Source: a bacterium (GTDB lineage Bacteria > Patescibacteriota > Microgenomatia > UBA1406 > GWC2-37-13). Taken from it: DNA of 44,151 nt. This document shows, in pieces, positions 7,682-16,451 of the stretch (position 1 is its first letter; each line of letters begins with the position of its first letter). The stretch covers positions 1-44,151 of the forward strand of contig JAUSJK010000053.1 of NCBI GenBank assembly GCA_030647255.1, given 5' to 3'. The notes beneath the pieces are model-generated. The model saw only the letters and a program-made list of their open reading frames with translations. It made no database searches and was not told the DNA's origin. Both the position numbers and the translations under genes were made by a program.

Positions 7682-9937
7682 ATGAGACCTGGATTTGTGA
7701 AACACTATTTTACTAACTTTTTTGAGGCTGTTGTCAATATCTTCATGTTTCTGCCCTATTTTTTTTCTATCGGAACACTTTTTAAGACACTTTTTTCTCC
7801 CTGGAAAAACGTTATAACCGTAAAGAAGGGATCTGGGTTTTCTTTCAATGAGTGGCTCAATACGGCGAGTTTCAACTTGATCTCCCGAGGAATAGGCTGC
7901 ATGATGCGTGCATCAATTATATTTTTCTATCTTTTTTTTCAAGTTTTCTTGATAATTTTCCTTCCCTTTATATTGCTTATGTATATTCTTCTTTTTCCCG
8001 CCTTTTTTTTAATAGAACTTTTTACTCTTTCTGACGAACAAAAGAAAGAACAGGAGCGCGAACAATTTCTCAAAACTCATACGCTGAAGCAGGAAAATCT
8101 CTCTCGTGTCTCCGCTTGGTTTGATAAAAAATATGCTCTCACACACTCCCAGTCACAGTGGTGGAAGTTGAAAAATCTCCAGGCCATGCCTCCTCTGGCC
8201 CGCGACTGGTCAGCCGGATATACTCCCACGCTTGACGCTTATGCAACCGACCTGACCCACACTTCCTACCGATCAAATAATTATCACATCGTCGACAGAC
8301 AAAAAGAAATAGAGGAAATCCAGCGCATTTTATCTAAAAGTGAAGAGGCCAACGTGATCATTGTCGGGGACGAGGGAGTGGGGAAACATACGGTCATTGA
8401 AGCACTGGCACAGCGTATATATGAAGGCAAGTCGACAAGCATACTCATGTACAAGCGCCTTCTAAAATTAAACATGGAGAAGATTCTCAGTCAAAGTCTT
8501 GATCAAAGTCGAAGAGAAGAAGTTCTGTCCGCTCTTTTGAAAGAAGCGGCTGAAGCAAAAAATATAATTATCTGTATCGATAATCTTGACAGATACGTCT
8601 ATACAGATCAACAGCGTGTAGATATTACTTCCGCCATCGAGCCTTTTGCACGCAGTTCTCAGGTACAATTTATCGGTATTACGACACCTTTTCTTTTTCA
8701 AAGATATATTGCCCAAAATGAAAAAATTTCCCGGCTGTTTACGAAAATTGACGTGGAGGAAATACCTAAAACTAAGGCGCTGGATATTATTTTGGAAAAT
8801 GCTTGGCTCTACGAGAACCGCCATTCTGTCATAGTTCCATACGAAACAATCATCGAAACGATTGAAAAAAGTGATTTTTTCATTACTGTTATTCCTTTTC
8901 CTGAAAAAGCAATGAAGCTTTTGGACGATGTCTGTGCGTATACCTCCCAGACACTTCATAAAAAAGTAGTGACACCTGAAATAGTAGACTTTATACTCTC
9001 CCAAAATACTCATACTCCAGCAACTCTCACCGAATCAATGAAGGAAAAACTCCTGAATTTCGAATCTCTTTTGTCCGCCAAAGTGATCGACCAACACGAT
9101 GCGGTCAATGAGGTCGCCTCCGCTCTTAGGCGGGCATTTTTACTTTTGGGTAAACGAAAAAAACCATTGGCCAGCTTTCTCCTCCTCGGATCAACAGGAG
9201 TAGGCAAAACAGAGACAGCCAAAGCTATAACGGAAGTATTTTTTGGTCCAAAGAATCTTATCCGTTTCGATATGTCTCTCTATCAAAGTAAGCTTGATAT
9301 TGCGACACTTGTCGGTTCATCGTATACTGGCGAACCGGGATTGCTGACCAAAGCTATACACGAACATCCTTATGGCGTATTGCTTTTGGACGAAATTGAA
9401 AAAGCCGATAAAGACCTCATTAATATTTTTCTCACCATGCTTGATGAGGGTTATTTGACGGATGGATTTGGCAGACGGGTCGATTGTAAAAATCTCGTGA
9501 TTATCGCGACATCCAATGCCGCCGCGGATAAGCTCATGAACATGGGTCCTGTAGAGCAAGATCAACTCGCTTCAGATGAAAAATCGTACCAATCATTTGA
9601 AAAGAAATTTATCGATTATTTGATTCAATCTCATTATTTTTCTCCCGAGTTTCTCAACCGGTTCGACGGCGTGGTGGTCTATACACCCCTTCAAAATGAT
9701 TCTGTCATGAAGATAGGCAAGCTCATGATTAACCATATCTCTCAAGAACTTATGGAGTTATATAAAGTGAAAGTAGATGTGTCAGATGAGACACTTTCGA
9801 GTATGATAAAGACGAGTTATTCTTCCTCATTCGGAGCCCGCGACCTAGAACGCATCATCCGCAAAGAGATAGAAGACAAAATCGCTAAGATGATCCTCCA
9901 AAACCAACTCCAAGCCAACCAAAGTATTACTTTATAG
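7682..9937 (+). CDS. membrane-anchored Clp-type double AAA+ ATPase
   Basis: 751 aa. The N-terminus is not a Clp-N domain but carries hydrophobic segments at about 12-35 and 78-125, which should anchor the protein in the membrane with the ATPase in the cytosol. Two AAA+ modules follow. D1 (about 205-450) has GDEGVGKH (229-236), where the usual S/T after GK is His, and a Walker B reading ICIDNLD with Asn in place of Glu; D1 is probably a non-hydrolysing module. D2 (about 470-750) is intact: GSTGVGKT (503-510), VLLLDEIEKAD and a ClpB-type C-terminal small domain (SFGARDLERIIRKEIED). There is no long ClpB M-domain between them. Probable role: unfolding or extraction of membrane or envelope proteins. 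TATAAT lies 7 nt before the ATG. Confidence 0.85.
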   Translation: MRPGFVKHYFTNFFEAVVNIFMFLPYFFSIGTLFKTLFSPWKNVITVKKGSGFSFNEWLNTASFNLISRGIGCMMRASIIFFYLFFQVFLIIFLPFILLMYILLFPAFFLIELFTLSDEQKKEQEREQFLKTHTLKQENLSRVSAWFDKKYALTHSQSQWWKLKNLQAMPPLARDWSAGYTPTLDAYATDLTHTSYRSNNYHIVDRQKEIEEIQRILSKSEEANVIIVGDEGVGKHTVIEALAQRIYEGKSTSILMYKRLLKLNMEKILSQSLDQSRREEVLSALLKEAAEAKNIIICIDNLDRYVYTDQQRVDITSAIEPFARSSQVQFIGITTPFLFQRYIAQNEKISRLFTKIDVEEIPKTKALDIILENAWLYENRHSVIVPYETIIETIEKSDFFITVIPFPEKAMKLLDDVCAYTSQTLHKKVVTPEIVDFILSQNTHTPATLTESMKEKLLNFESLLSAKVIDQHDAVNEVASALRRAFLLLGKRKKPLASFLLLGSTGVGKTETAKAITEVFFGPKNLIRFDMSLYQSKLDIATLVGSSYTGEPGLLTKAIHEHPYGVLLLDEIEKADKDLINIFLTMLDEGYLTDGFGRRVDCKNLVIIATSNAAADKLMNMGPVEQDQLASDEKSYQSFEKKFIDYLIQSHYFSPEFLNRFDGVVVYTPLQNDSVMKIGKLMINHISQELMELYKVKVDVSDETLSSMIKTSYSSSFGARDLERIIRKEIEDKIAKMILQNQLQANQSITL

Positions 9938-9979
9938 GCTTATTTGTAATCCAAAGAAACCTATAGTATAATTACCTTC

Positions 9980-11098
9980 ATGCCGCCACTTAATTATCTT
10001 GAAACGCTACAAAGACGCCTTAAAAAAGATCATATATCAAGAAGTCAATTTATTCATGGAGCTTCGGATGTTATTAAATATGTAGGTATCGGAGCTTTAG
10101 GTACTTATATAGGAAATACAGTAGGTCATAAAAGAGGTTATGAAGAAGCTTTATCGTCTGTAGTAGCAAGTTATCCTCCTCAATATATTGACACCTCACA
10201 AGAAGAAGCGGTACATAAATTCTTGTTGGATGGGAGTATAGATTATGTTCCACCTACTGAAAAAGAAAGACCAGTAGTTAGCCTGCCAGAAAATATTTTT
10301 CCTACGAAACCATTACAAAGCTTAGCGGAATTTTTCAAGGCTGCTCCCAACTATCTTCAGAGCCTTATTGAGATAATCGAAGCAAATAAAAATAATCCAA
10401 ATTTTAATCCAGATTTTTCTCATTTATATACATTTCAAAAGTTATCTCGATATAAGAAGTGGAGTCCCCAAACACTTCTGACTACACTTAGTATTTTACA
10501 TGAAGACATTAATGGTGGGTATATAGCATTAAAGGAAGGAGACGAAAAAGATAATGTCAGAGATAATATGATAAATCGTTCAGCGGCAACTTTCACTCCT
10601 TTGCAGATTGATGATGAGTATAAACCTCGAATACTACCATCAATTATGTCCTTTTATCCTAATATGCTTTCTCAAAAATATCCAAGTGTAGAAAATGGAG
10701 ATGAAAATGTTCCGATAAGCCAGATTGGGTTATTACCTATAATCGTATATGAATCTATGAATAGATACAATGTTATAGCAAATCTGGAAATATTAGATCG
10801 TCAATTAGAGTTATTTCAGGATAGGCACTTTACTACAGACGAATTTTATGATCTTGAAGATGATCTTATCAGAGTAATGCACAAATATGGACGTCGGTAT
10901 AGTGCAGAAAATAACACAGTTCAACTTGGTATGATACGTTCTCTAGCAGCGATTGCGGGTAATCCCAATGGAAAAGTTAAAGGACTTGAGCGCTCAGAAG
11001 ACTGGTCACCAAGAATATATCAAGTCGCCGCATTACAAGGAGACGTAAAAGCCCTCACATACCTTCAAAGAAATCTATATCAAAATGCCGGATATTAA
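9980..11098 (+). CDS. hypothetical protein with N-terminal membrane segment
   Basis: 372 aa, family not recognised. A basic N-terminus (RRLKKDHISRSQF) is followed by a Gly-rich hydrophobic stretch (about 34-52). This resembles a signal anchor; the Tat consensus (twin Arg directly before FL) is not fulfilled. The remainder is soluble-looking, helical and charged, with a possible repeat-like helical C-terminus (about 270-370, ending AALQGDVKALTYLQRN, which looks like a helical hairpin repeat). The TATAAT box at 9967-9972 is 7 nt before the ATG, so it is transcribed on its own and probably leaderless. Confidence 0.65.
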   Translation: MPPLNYLETLQRRLKKDHISRSQFIHGASDVIKYVGIGALGTYIGNTVGHKRGYEEALSSVVASYPPQYIDTSQEEAVHKFLLDGSIDYVPPTEKERPVVSLPENIFPTKPLQSLAEFFKAAPNYLQSLIEIIEANKNNPNFNPDFSHLYTFQKLSRYKKWSPQTLLTTLSILHEDINGGYIALKEGDEKDNVRDNMINRSAATFTPLQIDDEYKPRILPSIMSFYPNMLSQKYPSVENGDENVPISQIGLLPIIVYESMNRYNVIANLEILDRQLELFQDRHFTTDEFYDLEDDLIRVMHKYGRRYSAENNTVQLGMIRSLAAIAGNPNGKVKGLERSEDWSPRIYQVAALQGDVKALTYLQRNLYQNAGY

Positions 11099-11123
11099 TC
11101 CTATAATATAGTATAATTCCCTT

Positions 11124-11636
11124 ATGGCAGAAAATGGAAAAGGGTTTGGAATAGAAGAAGTTCCTGGAGTTTTTAAAAGAACACTCTATTACTCAAGTGA
11201 ATTTAAACCCGGCACAAATGGACACTGTCCTTTTACTAAGTCTGTACTTGTGATAAGAACAACTGATAATAGAGAGACCCCCATCACTCATTATTTATTT
11301 CCTGTGAATAGTTTTCCAAATCTTTCGTCAAATGGAGAAATAATTATTCAAAATGGAAATCCGGCCGCACAAGGAAAAGTAGATTTTACATGCCAAGCTA
11401 ATGACGAGGAAGGAGTAGATGTCCTCTGGTATCAGGGAAGTAATGGACAACCGATTAAAAAGATAAAAGTCGGTGGTAAAGGAAATCGGCCTAGCGAAAC
11501 ATTAGACTCAGATGGAAATAAAATGTCATGGAAAATACATATATGTAATGATGTTGGCACATTAAATGGTTTTTTAATCATGAATAAATATAATATTGTT
11601 TTTGATTCTCCTAATAACCGTCCATTTACGGGATAA
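11124..11636 (+). CDS. hypothetical protein
   Basis: 170 aa, no recognised family. Rich in Gly, Asn, Thr and beta-type residues, no signal peptide, two Cys in its middle part (DFTCQAND and IHICNDVG) plus one near the N-terminus (GHCPF). It reads as a small beta-sandwich-like protein. A TATAAT box at 11112-11117 is 6 nt before the ATG; a second copy lies at 11102-11107. It sits between a membrane-anchored unknown and a glycosyltransferase, without operon-type overlap. Confidence 0.6.
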   Translation: MAENGKGFGIEEVPGVFKRTLYYSSEFKPGTNGHCPFTKSVLVIRTTDNRETPITHYLFPVNSFPNLSSNGEIIIQNGNPAAQGKVDFTCQANDEEGVDVLWYQGSNGQPIKKIKVGGKGNRPSETLDSDGNKMSWKIHICNDVGTLNGFLIMNKYNIVFDSPNNRPFTG

Positions 11637-11695
11637 ATTGTATTTACGGTTCGAGAGATGAGCGAGAACTATCTTTGTATCATATAATTATCTCC

Positions 11696-12865
11696 ATGCT
11701 TAAGATAGCTAAAAAATATTCCCTTCATATCTCTCTAGTCTTTTTTCTCCTTTCTCTCCTTCAAATACTCTTTAATATGACGGCTGTGTTGGGTCAAAGA
11801 GAGCTTATTGACTTTAGCGTCTACTACGGAGCAACCAAAGTCTTTATGGAGGGACAGAATGTATACGCACAACTCTATGGAGGAGTGCCTTTTAACTATC
11901 CGCCGTCAATTCTTCCTTTCCTAGTTCCTTTTACCTTACTACCTCTGCGTATCTCTCAAATTCTATTTACGATTATCTCATTTAGCTCACTTGCTGTGAG
12001 TTTCTATTATCTGAAAAAGGTCCTTCATACGATACAAATTGAGATCGCTCGGCCATTCTTCTTTATTCTCTTAGCATTTGCATACCAAACATTCCCCGTG
12101 AAATTTACTTTAGTCTTAGGTCAGATCAATCTCATCGTCCTCGCTCTCACTATCGCCTCAATCTATTATTATCTTGCGTCTGAGAAGTATGATAAAAACT
12201 ATTACCTTTCTCTTATTCTTTTTTCTATTGCTTCATGTCTCAAAGTATTTCCACTCTACCTTCTTACATTATTTTTCATCAGAAAAGATTATCGATTTTT
12301 TATTCTATCACTTGTTATGTTTGGCTTAGGGAATATTATAGGAGGAACAACTAATCTTATGTTTTTTATGACCAACGTATATCCAAGTCTGACCAATCTC
12401 CTGAGTTACCCCAACTTTTATGACCAATCACTTTTTGCTTTAGGTATGAGATTACAAATACCAGCTCTCATCGCCAAACCTATCACATCCGTTCTAGCTC
12501 TTTTTATTCAGCTTGCTATTCTTCTCCACTATAAAAGAAATTTCCACGATGAAAAAGTTAAAAACTTAAACTATATATTTGTTATCTGTGCGTTTTTAAT
12601 TCTGGCTCTCTCATCGATTTCTGGTCCATTCTCCTGGCAGCACCACCTAGTCTTCGCCTACCCACTCATATTTCTTTTTGCGATACAGTATAAAAATAAT
12701 ATTGTCGCACTTCTTGTGACATGGCTTTTTCTCACCCTTCACTTCCGCAACGATCACCTTGCCAGTTTATTTCCGCCTATTTTACTTTCCTACCAAACAT
12801 TTCTGATCCTATTTATCGTCATCAAATGTATTCACGATACAAATAAAAAGATCATAAAAGACTAG
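11696..12865 (+). CDS. GT87/DUF2029-type integral membrane glycosyltransferase
   Basis: 389 aa from this start, about 9-11 membrane segments. The first large loop carries the family signature: DFSVYYGATKVFMEGQNVY followed by FNYPPS, matching DUF2029 (GT87) polyprenyl-phosphate-dependent mannosyltransferases, where the Asp after TM1 is catalytic. It would add a hexose from a lipid carrier to an envelope glycan or lipid on the outer face of the membrane; the acceptor is unknown. An in-frame ATG 21 nt upstream (11675) is possible, but the TATAAT box (11683-11688) lies between the two and 7 nt before 11696, which favours the later start. Confidence 0.83.
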   Translation: MLKIAKKYSLHISLVFFLLSLLQILFNMTAVLGQRELIDFSVYYGATKVFMEGQNVYAQLYGGVPFNYPPSILPFLVPFTLLPLRISQILFTIISFSSLAVSFYYLKKVLHTIQIEIARPFFFILLAFAYQTFPVKFTLVLGQINLIVLALTIASIYYYLASEKYDKNYYLSLILFSIASCLKVFPLYLLTLFFIRKDYRFFILSLVMFGLGNIIGGTTNLMFFMTNVYPSLTNLLSYPNFYDQSLFALGMRLQIPALIAKPITSVLALFIQLAILLHYKRNFHDEKVKNLNYIFVICAFLILALSSISGPFSWQHHLVFAYPLIFLFAIQYKNNIVALLVTWLFLTLHFRNDHLASLFPPILLSYQTFLILFIVIKCIHDTNKKIIKD

Positions 12866-12920
12866 TCTCATACCCGTTTGACTTTTATATAGTAATGGAT
12901 TAGTATATTGTCTATAGGCT

Positions 12921-13946
12921 ATGTCTCTATACGACACTATCAGAAACTTCGGAAAAGAAAACACTCCTTCTGCGAGTCTTTTTCTAGGCACGTATTCATA
13001 TACTTATAGACTATTAACGAAAGACTCTGCAAGTATGTATAGCTACAATAACACTTATGGAGAAATTGCGACAAGATTAAGCAGAGTAAATTTAGCTCAA
13101 CAAGGAGATCTTTCCTTTTATCAATGGCAAAAGGAACCATTACAAAAAGTAAAAGTCGACATGCTTCATAGTCATCGTTCCCACATGGACGAAAGATTTT
13201 ATACGCTCCGCTATAATGGGTTTCAAGGTACGATCGTTCCTGATACAACACTAGCAGATGGACCAAATGCTCTTACTCTACGTACTCCTGTTCGAGAAGT
13301 TCAGCTTCTTCACGATCACTTGGAACATAGCATTTCTTTAGAGGAGATTCAAAAAATTGCTCATACTAATCCTGAAACGGCAGTCCTATCGTTACAACGC
13401 ATTTCTCCCTCTTTAAAAAACTTTGTCGAGCTAGGAACTACAGGGGAAAAACAACACAAATACATAACTGACTTTGTCCGACAACAAAAACTCCTCACAC
13501 AAAAATTGTTGGAAAATGCATTAACTGATGATCCTGCCAAGAATGAGGAGTGGGCTCATTTTTTTAATTCACATCTTCATGCAAAAGATTTTTGGAAAAC
13601 ATTTGCTCCCCATGCACATAAACTTCCCCCAAAAATTCAGGCGGAACTGCTTCCTTCACTTAGTCAAGAATGGAAAACTCTAGGATTTGAACGAGCTGCA
13701 AGTCTGGGTGCAGTTGGAGTAGGTTTAATTGGTATGGCCGTGGGTCTACATTTCATCCCTCCGGATCAAGAATTCCTTCGTCAAGCGACAATTGCAGGAG
13801 GAGCAATTCTTACTCCCGCAAGCATCTTATATTATGCAAAATTATGGAAAGAGGAACGCGAGCTTGAGACGTTGACCAGAAATACAAACTATATGATCTT
13901 TGAATATCCACAAGAGGTGAGTGGTGGTAGTAAAAAAATAATGTAA
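12921..13946 (+). CDS. hypothetical protein with C-terminal membrane hairpin
   Basis: 341 aa, not recognised. The N-terminal 250 residues are soluble-looking and His/Leu-rich (several helical stretches with LHDHLEHSISLEEIQKIA-type sequence). Near the C-terminus two hydrophobic segments (about 260-282 and 288-306, separated by PPDQEFLRQ) form a likely membrane hairpin, after which the chain ends in a short charged tail. Probably a membrane-attached cytosolic protein. The promoter is unclear: TATATT ends 11 nt before the ATG. It lies immediately upstream of tmk, which has its own -10 box. Confidence 0.62.
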   Translation: MSLYDTIRNFGKENTPSASLFLGTYSYTYRLLTKDSASMYSYNNTYGEIATRLSRVNLAQQGDLSFYQWQKEPLQKVKVDMLHSHRSHMDERFYTLRYNGFQGTIVPDTTLADGPNALTLRTPVREVQLLHDHLEHSISLEEIQKIAHTNPETAVLSLQRISPSLKNFVELGTTGEKQHKYITDFVRQQKLLTQKLLENALTDDPAKNEEWAHFFNSHLHAKDFWKTFAPHAHKLPPKIQAELLPSLSQEWKTLGFERAASLGAVGVGLIGMAVGLHFIPPDQEFLRQATIAGGAILTPASILYYAKLWKEERELETLTRNTNYMIFEYPQEVSGGSKKIM

Positions 13947-13997
13947 TCCTGAAAATTTATCTTTGATTTTTTCTCTTTCATATTCTATATTTCTATC

Positions 13998-14765
13998 ATG
14001 GGTTTACTTATCACTGTCGAAGGTGGGGAGTATGTTGGCAAAACGTCTGTCGCCGTCCCTGGTCTCAAACTTCTTCTGGAAAAAGCAGGGGTAGAAGTGC
14101 TCACAAGCCGTGAACCAGGGGGTACTGCCGCAGGCGAAGAGATGCGCCAACTTATATTTCAAAAACATAAAGATGGCGCTCCGCCTGAAGAATTGGCTCT
14201 TCTTTTTAACAAAGCACGTAAAGTTCATCTTGAGTCGACAGTCATCCCTTTTCTAGGAAAGAAAAAAGAAAAACACACTATAGTTATTCTTGACAGATAT
14301 CTCGACTCCACCCGAATATATCAAGGACTTCTGGAAAAGGTTCCTATGGAACATATCCATGCTCTTGAAAAAGAGTATGTACAAAATTATCTTCCTGATC
14401 TCACTTTTATTCTCTATTTTCCGGAAACCCTTTTTGCCAAAACCTTCCTGAACCGTAAACATAAAACAGAAGAATCGGGCGAACGACACGCCAATACGTG
14501 GGATGAAGAAAAACTTGCTACACATCTCAAAAGACAACAACTGTATCTTCAACTACCAGAAGTGGCAGAAAAATGGCACGAAAAACGCTCCTTTGCCTCT
14601 ATTAACGCCTCTCAAAGACCCATCGACGTAGTCTCAGAGATGGGAAAAGAACTCTACCCAATACTTGTCAGTCAAGGATTTATCAAGAAATCAAACTATT
14701 CTCTAGACGCTTTTCTATCTCCAGTTACTTCAGAGAACAAGTCAAGTTTTCCCTTTTTTCTTTGA
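13998..14765 (+). CDS. tmk: thymidylate kinase-like protein
   Basis: 255 aa. Phosphorylates dTMP to dTDP. P-loop EGGEYVGKTS (8-17; usual EGxDGxGKTT), REPGGT (about 38-43, dTMP binding) and LDRYLDSTRIYQG (the DRY-x-DS motif). The family usually has about 205-215 residues; here the region around the LID (LNRKHKTEESGERHANTWD) and the C-terminus are longer. The ATG is 6 nt after a TATATT box. A structured GC-rich segment starts right behind the stop codon. Confidence 0.85.
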   Translation: MGLLITVEGGEYVGKTSVAVPGLKLLLEKAGVEVLTSREPGGTAAGEEMRQLIFQKHKDGAPPEELALLFNKARKVHLESTVIPFLGKKKEKHTIVILDRYLDSTRIYQGLLEKVPMEHIHALEKEYVQNYLPDLTFILYFPETLFAKTFLNRKHKTEESGERHANTWDEEKLATHLKRQQLYLQLPEVAEKWHEKRSFASINASQRPIDVVSEMGKELYPILVSQGFIKKSNYSLDAFLSPVTSENKSSFPFFL

Positions 14766-14768
14766 TTC

Positions 14769-14848
14769 ATACGGTGGCCACATCCGATAATATCGAGGAT
14801 GCGGCACAAGGGACCGTATCCGTCCCGCTTAGCGCGACGGACGATCCC
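14769..14848 (+). other. GC-rich structured segment (three-helix fold)
   Basis: In an AT-rich spacer this 80-nt stretch can fold into an outer helix ATACGGT (14769-14775)/ACCGTAT (14813-14819) enclosing a GCC-CATCC/GGATG-GGC hairpin, followed by a CCGTC-CGC/GCG-GACGG hairpin with TTA loop (14820-14840). An alternative GGGA/TCCC pairing (14810-14813/14845-14848) could compete with the outer helix. No T-run follows, so it is not an ordinary terminator. It could be a small RNA, a leader element of the downstream operon or a mobile palindrome. Strand is not decided by the sequence. Confidence 0.5.
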
Positions 14849-14863
14849 TATGTCATATAATAT

Positions 14864-14892
14864 TTGACAATCTATTGAGAAAATGATAATCT
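14864..14892 (+). promoter_or_regulatory. putative promoter upstream of the Ig-like/galU operon
   Basis: TTGACA (14864-14869), then 17 nt and TAATCT, or 15 nt and GATAAT (14885-14890). It is one of few places here with a consensus -35. The transcript would have a real leader before the gene at 14942, or a longer one if the start at 15077 is used. Confidence 0.45.
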
Positions 14893-14941
14893 TGAAAACA
14901 GGAATAATGATAATGAGTCTTAACTTTTAAAATCGGAACAG

Positions 14942-15508
14942 ATGTCGAGAAGAAGGGGTTCCCGGCAGCGCGCAGATCTGGCGATATTCGCCGCCAGTCG
15001 AGCACTGACGGTGAATGAATTCGAGACAGAATCTGTGGAGATAGAGAATATAGAGTATTCGGATAATAAAAAACTTATGGATAAGAAATTAGCTGGACTT
15101 TTATTTATTTTTTTTCTCTCATTTACACTTTTTGCCAGTGTCGTCATCTTCGATCAGTCACCTATCAGCCGTTTTACCCGAGCTTCAGGAACCAGCGACG
15201 CCTCCGATACTCAGTCAATCGCGCTCATATGGCCCCTTGAGCCACCCGCTGATGGAAGCAGTGAAAGCACCATTACCGTCTTTGTGCGCAACGCCAATGG
15301 CGGAAAAGTATCAGATAAAGTAGTCACTGTAAGAGCTACCAACGGCACAATCAAAGAAGCCTCTGTCGTAAGCGATAAAGAAACAGGGAAAGCCGAGTTT
15401 CACTTTCGTTGTACTGCTCCGGGAAAAGCCGCTATTTCTGTCTTCGTCAACGCCACAGTTGAGCTCAAACAACAGTTAGGAGTTACGTGTGTTTCCAAAA
15501 CTCCATAA
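14942..15508 (+). CDS. membrane-anchored Ig-like (Big-1 type) domain protein
   Basis: 188 aa. One membrane segment (about 48-68, LAGLLFIFFLSFTLFASVVIF) followed by an exported beta domain (about 85-188). The pattern STITVFVRNANGGKVSDKVVTVRAT...GKAEFHFRCTAPGKAAISV is that of bacterial Ig-like/invasin Big-1 domains. It is probably a surface protein. The 45 residues before an inner ATG at 15077 are Arg-rich, then acidic; the start could be 15077, with GATAAT (15062-15067) 9 nt upstream. The stop is 2 nt before the galU start, so the two genes are probably co-translated. Confidence 0.68.
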   Translation: MSRRRGSRQRADLAIFAASRALTVNEFETESVEIENIEYSDNKKLMDKKLAGLLFIFFLSFTLFASVVIFDQSPISRFTRASGTSDASDTQSIALIWPLEPPADGSSESTITVFVRNANGGKVSDKVVTVRATNGTIKEASVVSDKETGKAEFHFRCTAPGKAAISVFVNATVELKQQLGVTCVSKTP

Positions 15509-15510
15509 CC

Positions 15511-16395
15511 ATGAAAAAAATCAATAAAGTTGTTATCCCTGCAGCCGGATTTGGTACCCGCTTCTTGCCTCAGACAAAAGCAATGCCGAAGGAGATGCTA
15601 CCCATCGTCGATAAGCCAGTCATTCAGTACGTTGTTGAAGAAGCCGTAGCCTCTGGAATTGAAAATATCATTATCATCACCGGTTCGAATAAGCGTGCAA
15701 TCGAGGACCATTTTGATGCTCCCAATCAAGACCTTGTTAAAAATCTTCTTCAAGGAAAAAAAGAAAAACTTCTTCAGGAGGTCGAAAGAATCTCAGAGAT
15801 GGCTAACTTCATCTATATCCGTCAAAAGGGACCATATGGAAACGGCACTCCCGTTCTCACCGCCGAGCCAGTTATTGACAATGAGCCCTTTGCGGTACTC
15901 TGGGGAGACGAGTTTATTTATTCAACACCTCCTCGACTTTCTCAGATGCTTGAAGTGTATGAAAAATATGGGGGAGTGGTCATATCCGGAGTCAAAATAG
16001 AGAAGAAAGAAGACCTGAAACGATATGGCATCGCGGCTTTGGAACCTGTGGAAGGAAATGTGTTTAAGATCAAAGAAATTATCGAAAAACCGGAACCAGA
16101 CGAAGCTCCTTCGAATATTGCCACCCACGGGGGCTATATCCTGCCTCCTGAAATTTTCGGAGCTCTCAAAAAAGTCCAGCCGGGAAAAGGGGGAGAGATC
16201 TGGCTCGTCGACGCCATCAATATGCTCAAAAGAGACGGTATGCCGATTTATACTGTCGTCATAGAAAACGGTAAATATTATGACACGGGAAACAAGCTAG
16301 AATATATGAAAACAGTCGTCGACATGGCCTGGCAACACCCCGATATCAACGGCGAATTTAAACAATATCTTAGAGACAAGGTGAGCAAAGACTGA
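15511..16395 (+). CDS. galU: UTP-glucose-1-phosphate uridylyltransferase
   Basis: 294 aa, full length for the family. Makes UDP-glucose from UTP and glucose-1-phosphate for envelope glycans. N-terminal nucleotide-binding signature AAGFGTRFLPQTKAMPKEM, then DKPVIQYVVEEA; further GalU marks are GNGTPVLTAEP, LWGDEF, EKPEPDEAPS and KYYDTGNKLEYMKT. The frame extends upstream without a proper start, but the ATG at 15511 begins the conserved sequence and follows the previous stop by 2 nt. Cytosolic. Confidence 0.95.
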   Translation: MKKINKVVIPAAGFGTRFLPQTKAMPKEMLPIVDKPVIQYVVEEAVASGIENIIIITGSNKRAIEDHFDAPNQDLVKNLLQGKKEKLLQEVERISEMANFIYIRQKGPYGNGTPVLTAEPVIDNEPFAVLWGDEFIYSTPPRLSQMLEVYEKYGGVVISGVKIEKKEDLKRYGIAALEPVEGNVFKIKEIIEKPEPDEAPSNIATHGGYILPPEIFGALKKVQPGKGGEIWLVDAINMLKRDGMPIYTVVIENGKYYDTGNKLEYMKTVVDMAWQHPDINGEFKQYLRDKVSKD

Positions 16396-16407
16396 GTGCA
16401 TTTATTC

Positions 16408-16436
16408 TTGCAAATAACCTCGGCTCCTGCTACAAT
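16408..16436 (+). promoter_or_regulatory. rpsB promoter
   Basis: TTGCAA (16408-16413), a 17-nt spacer and TACAAT (16431-16436). The ATG of rpsB is 15 nt after the box, so the leader would be about 8 nt with no Shine-Dalgarno site. Confidence 0.6.
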
Positions 16437-16451
16437 CTCCCTATACAAAAT

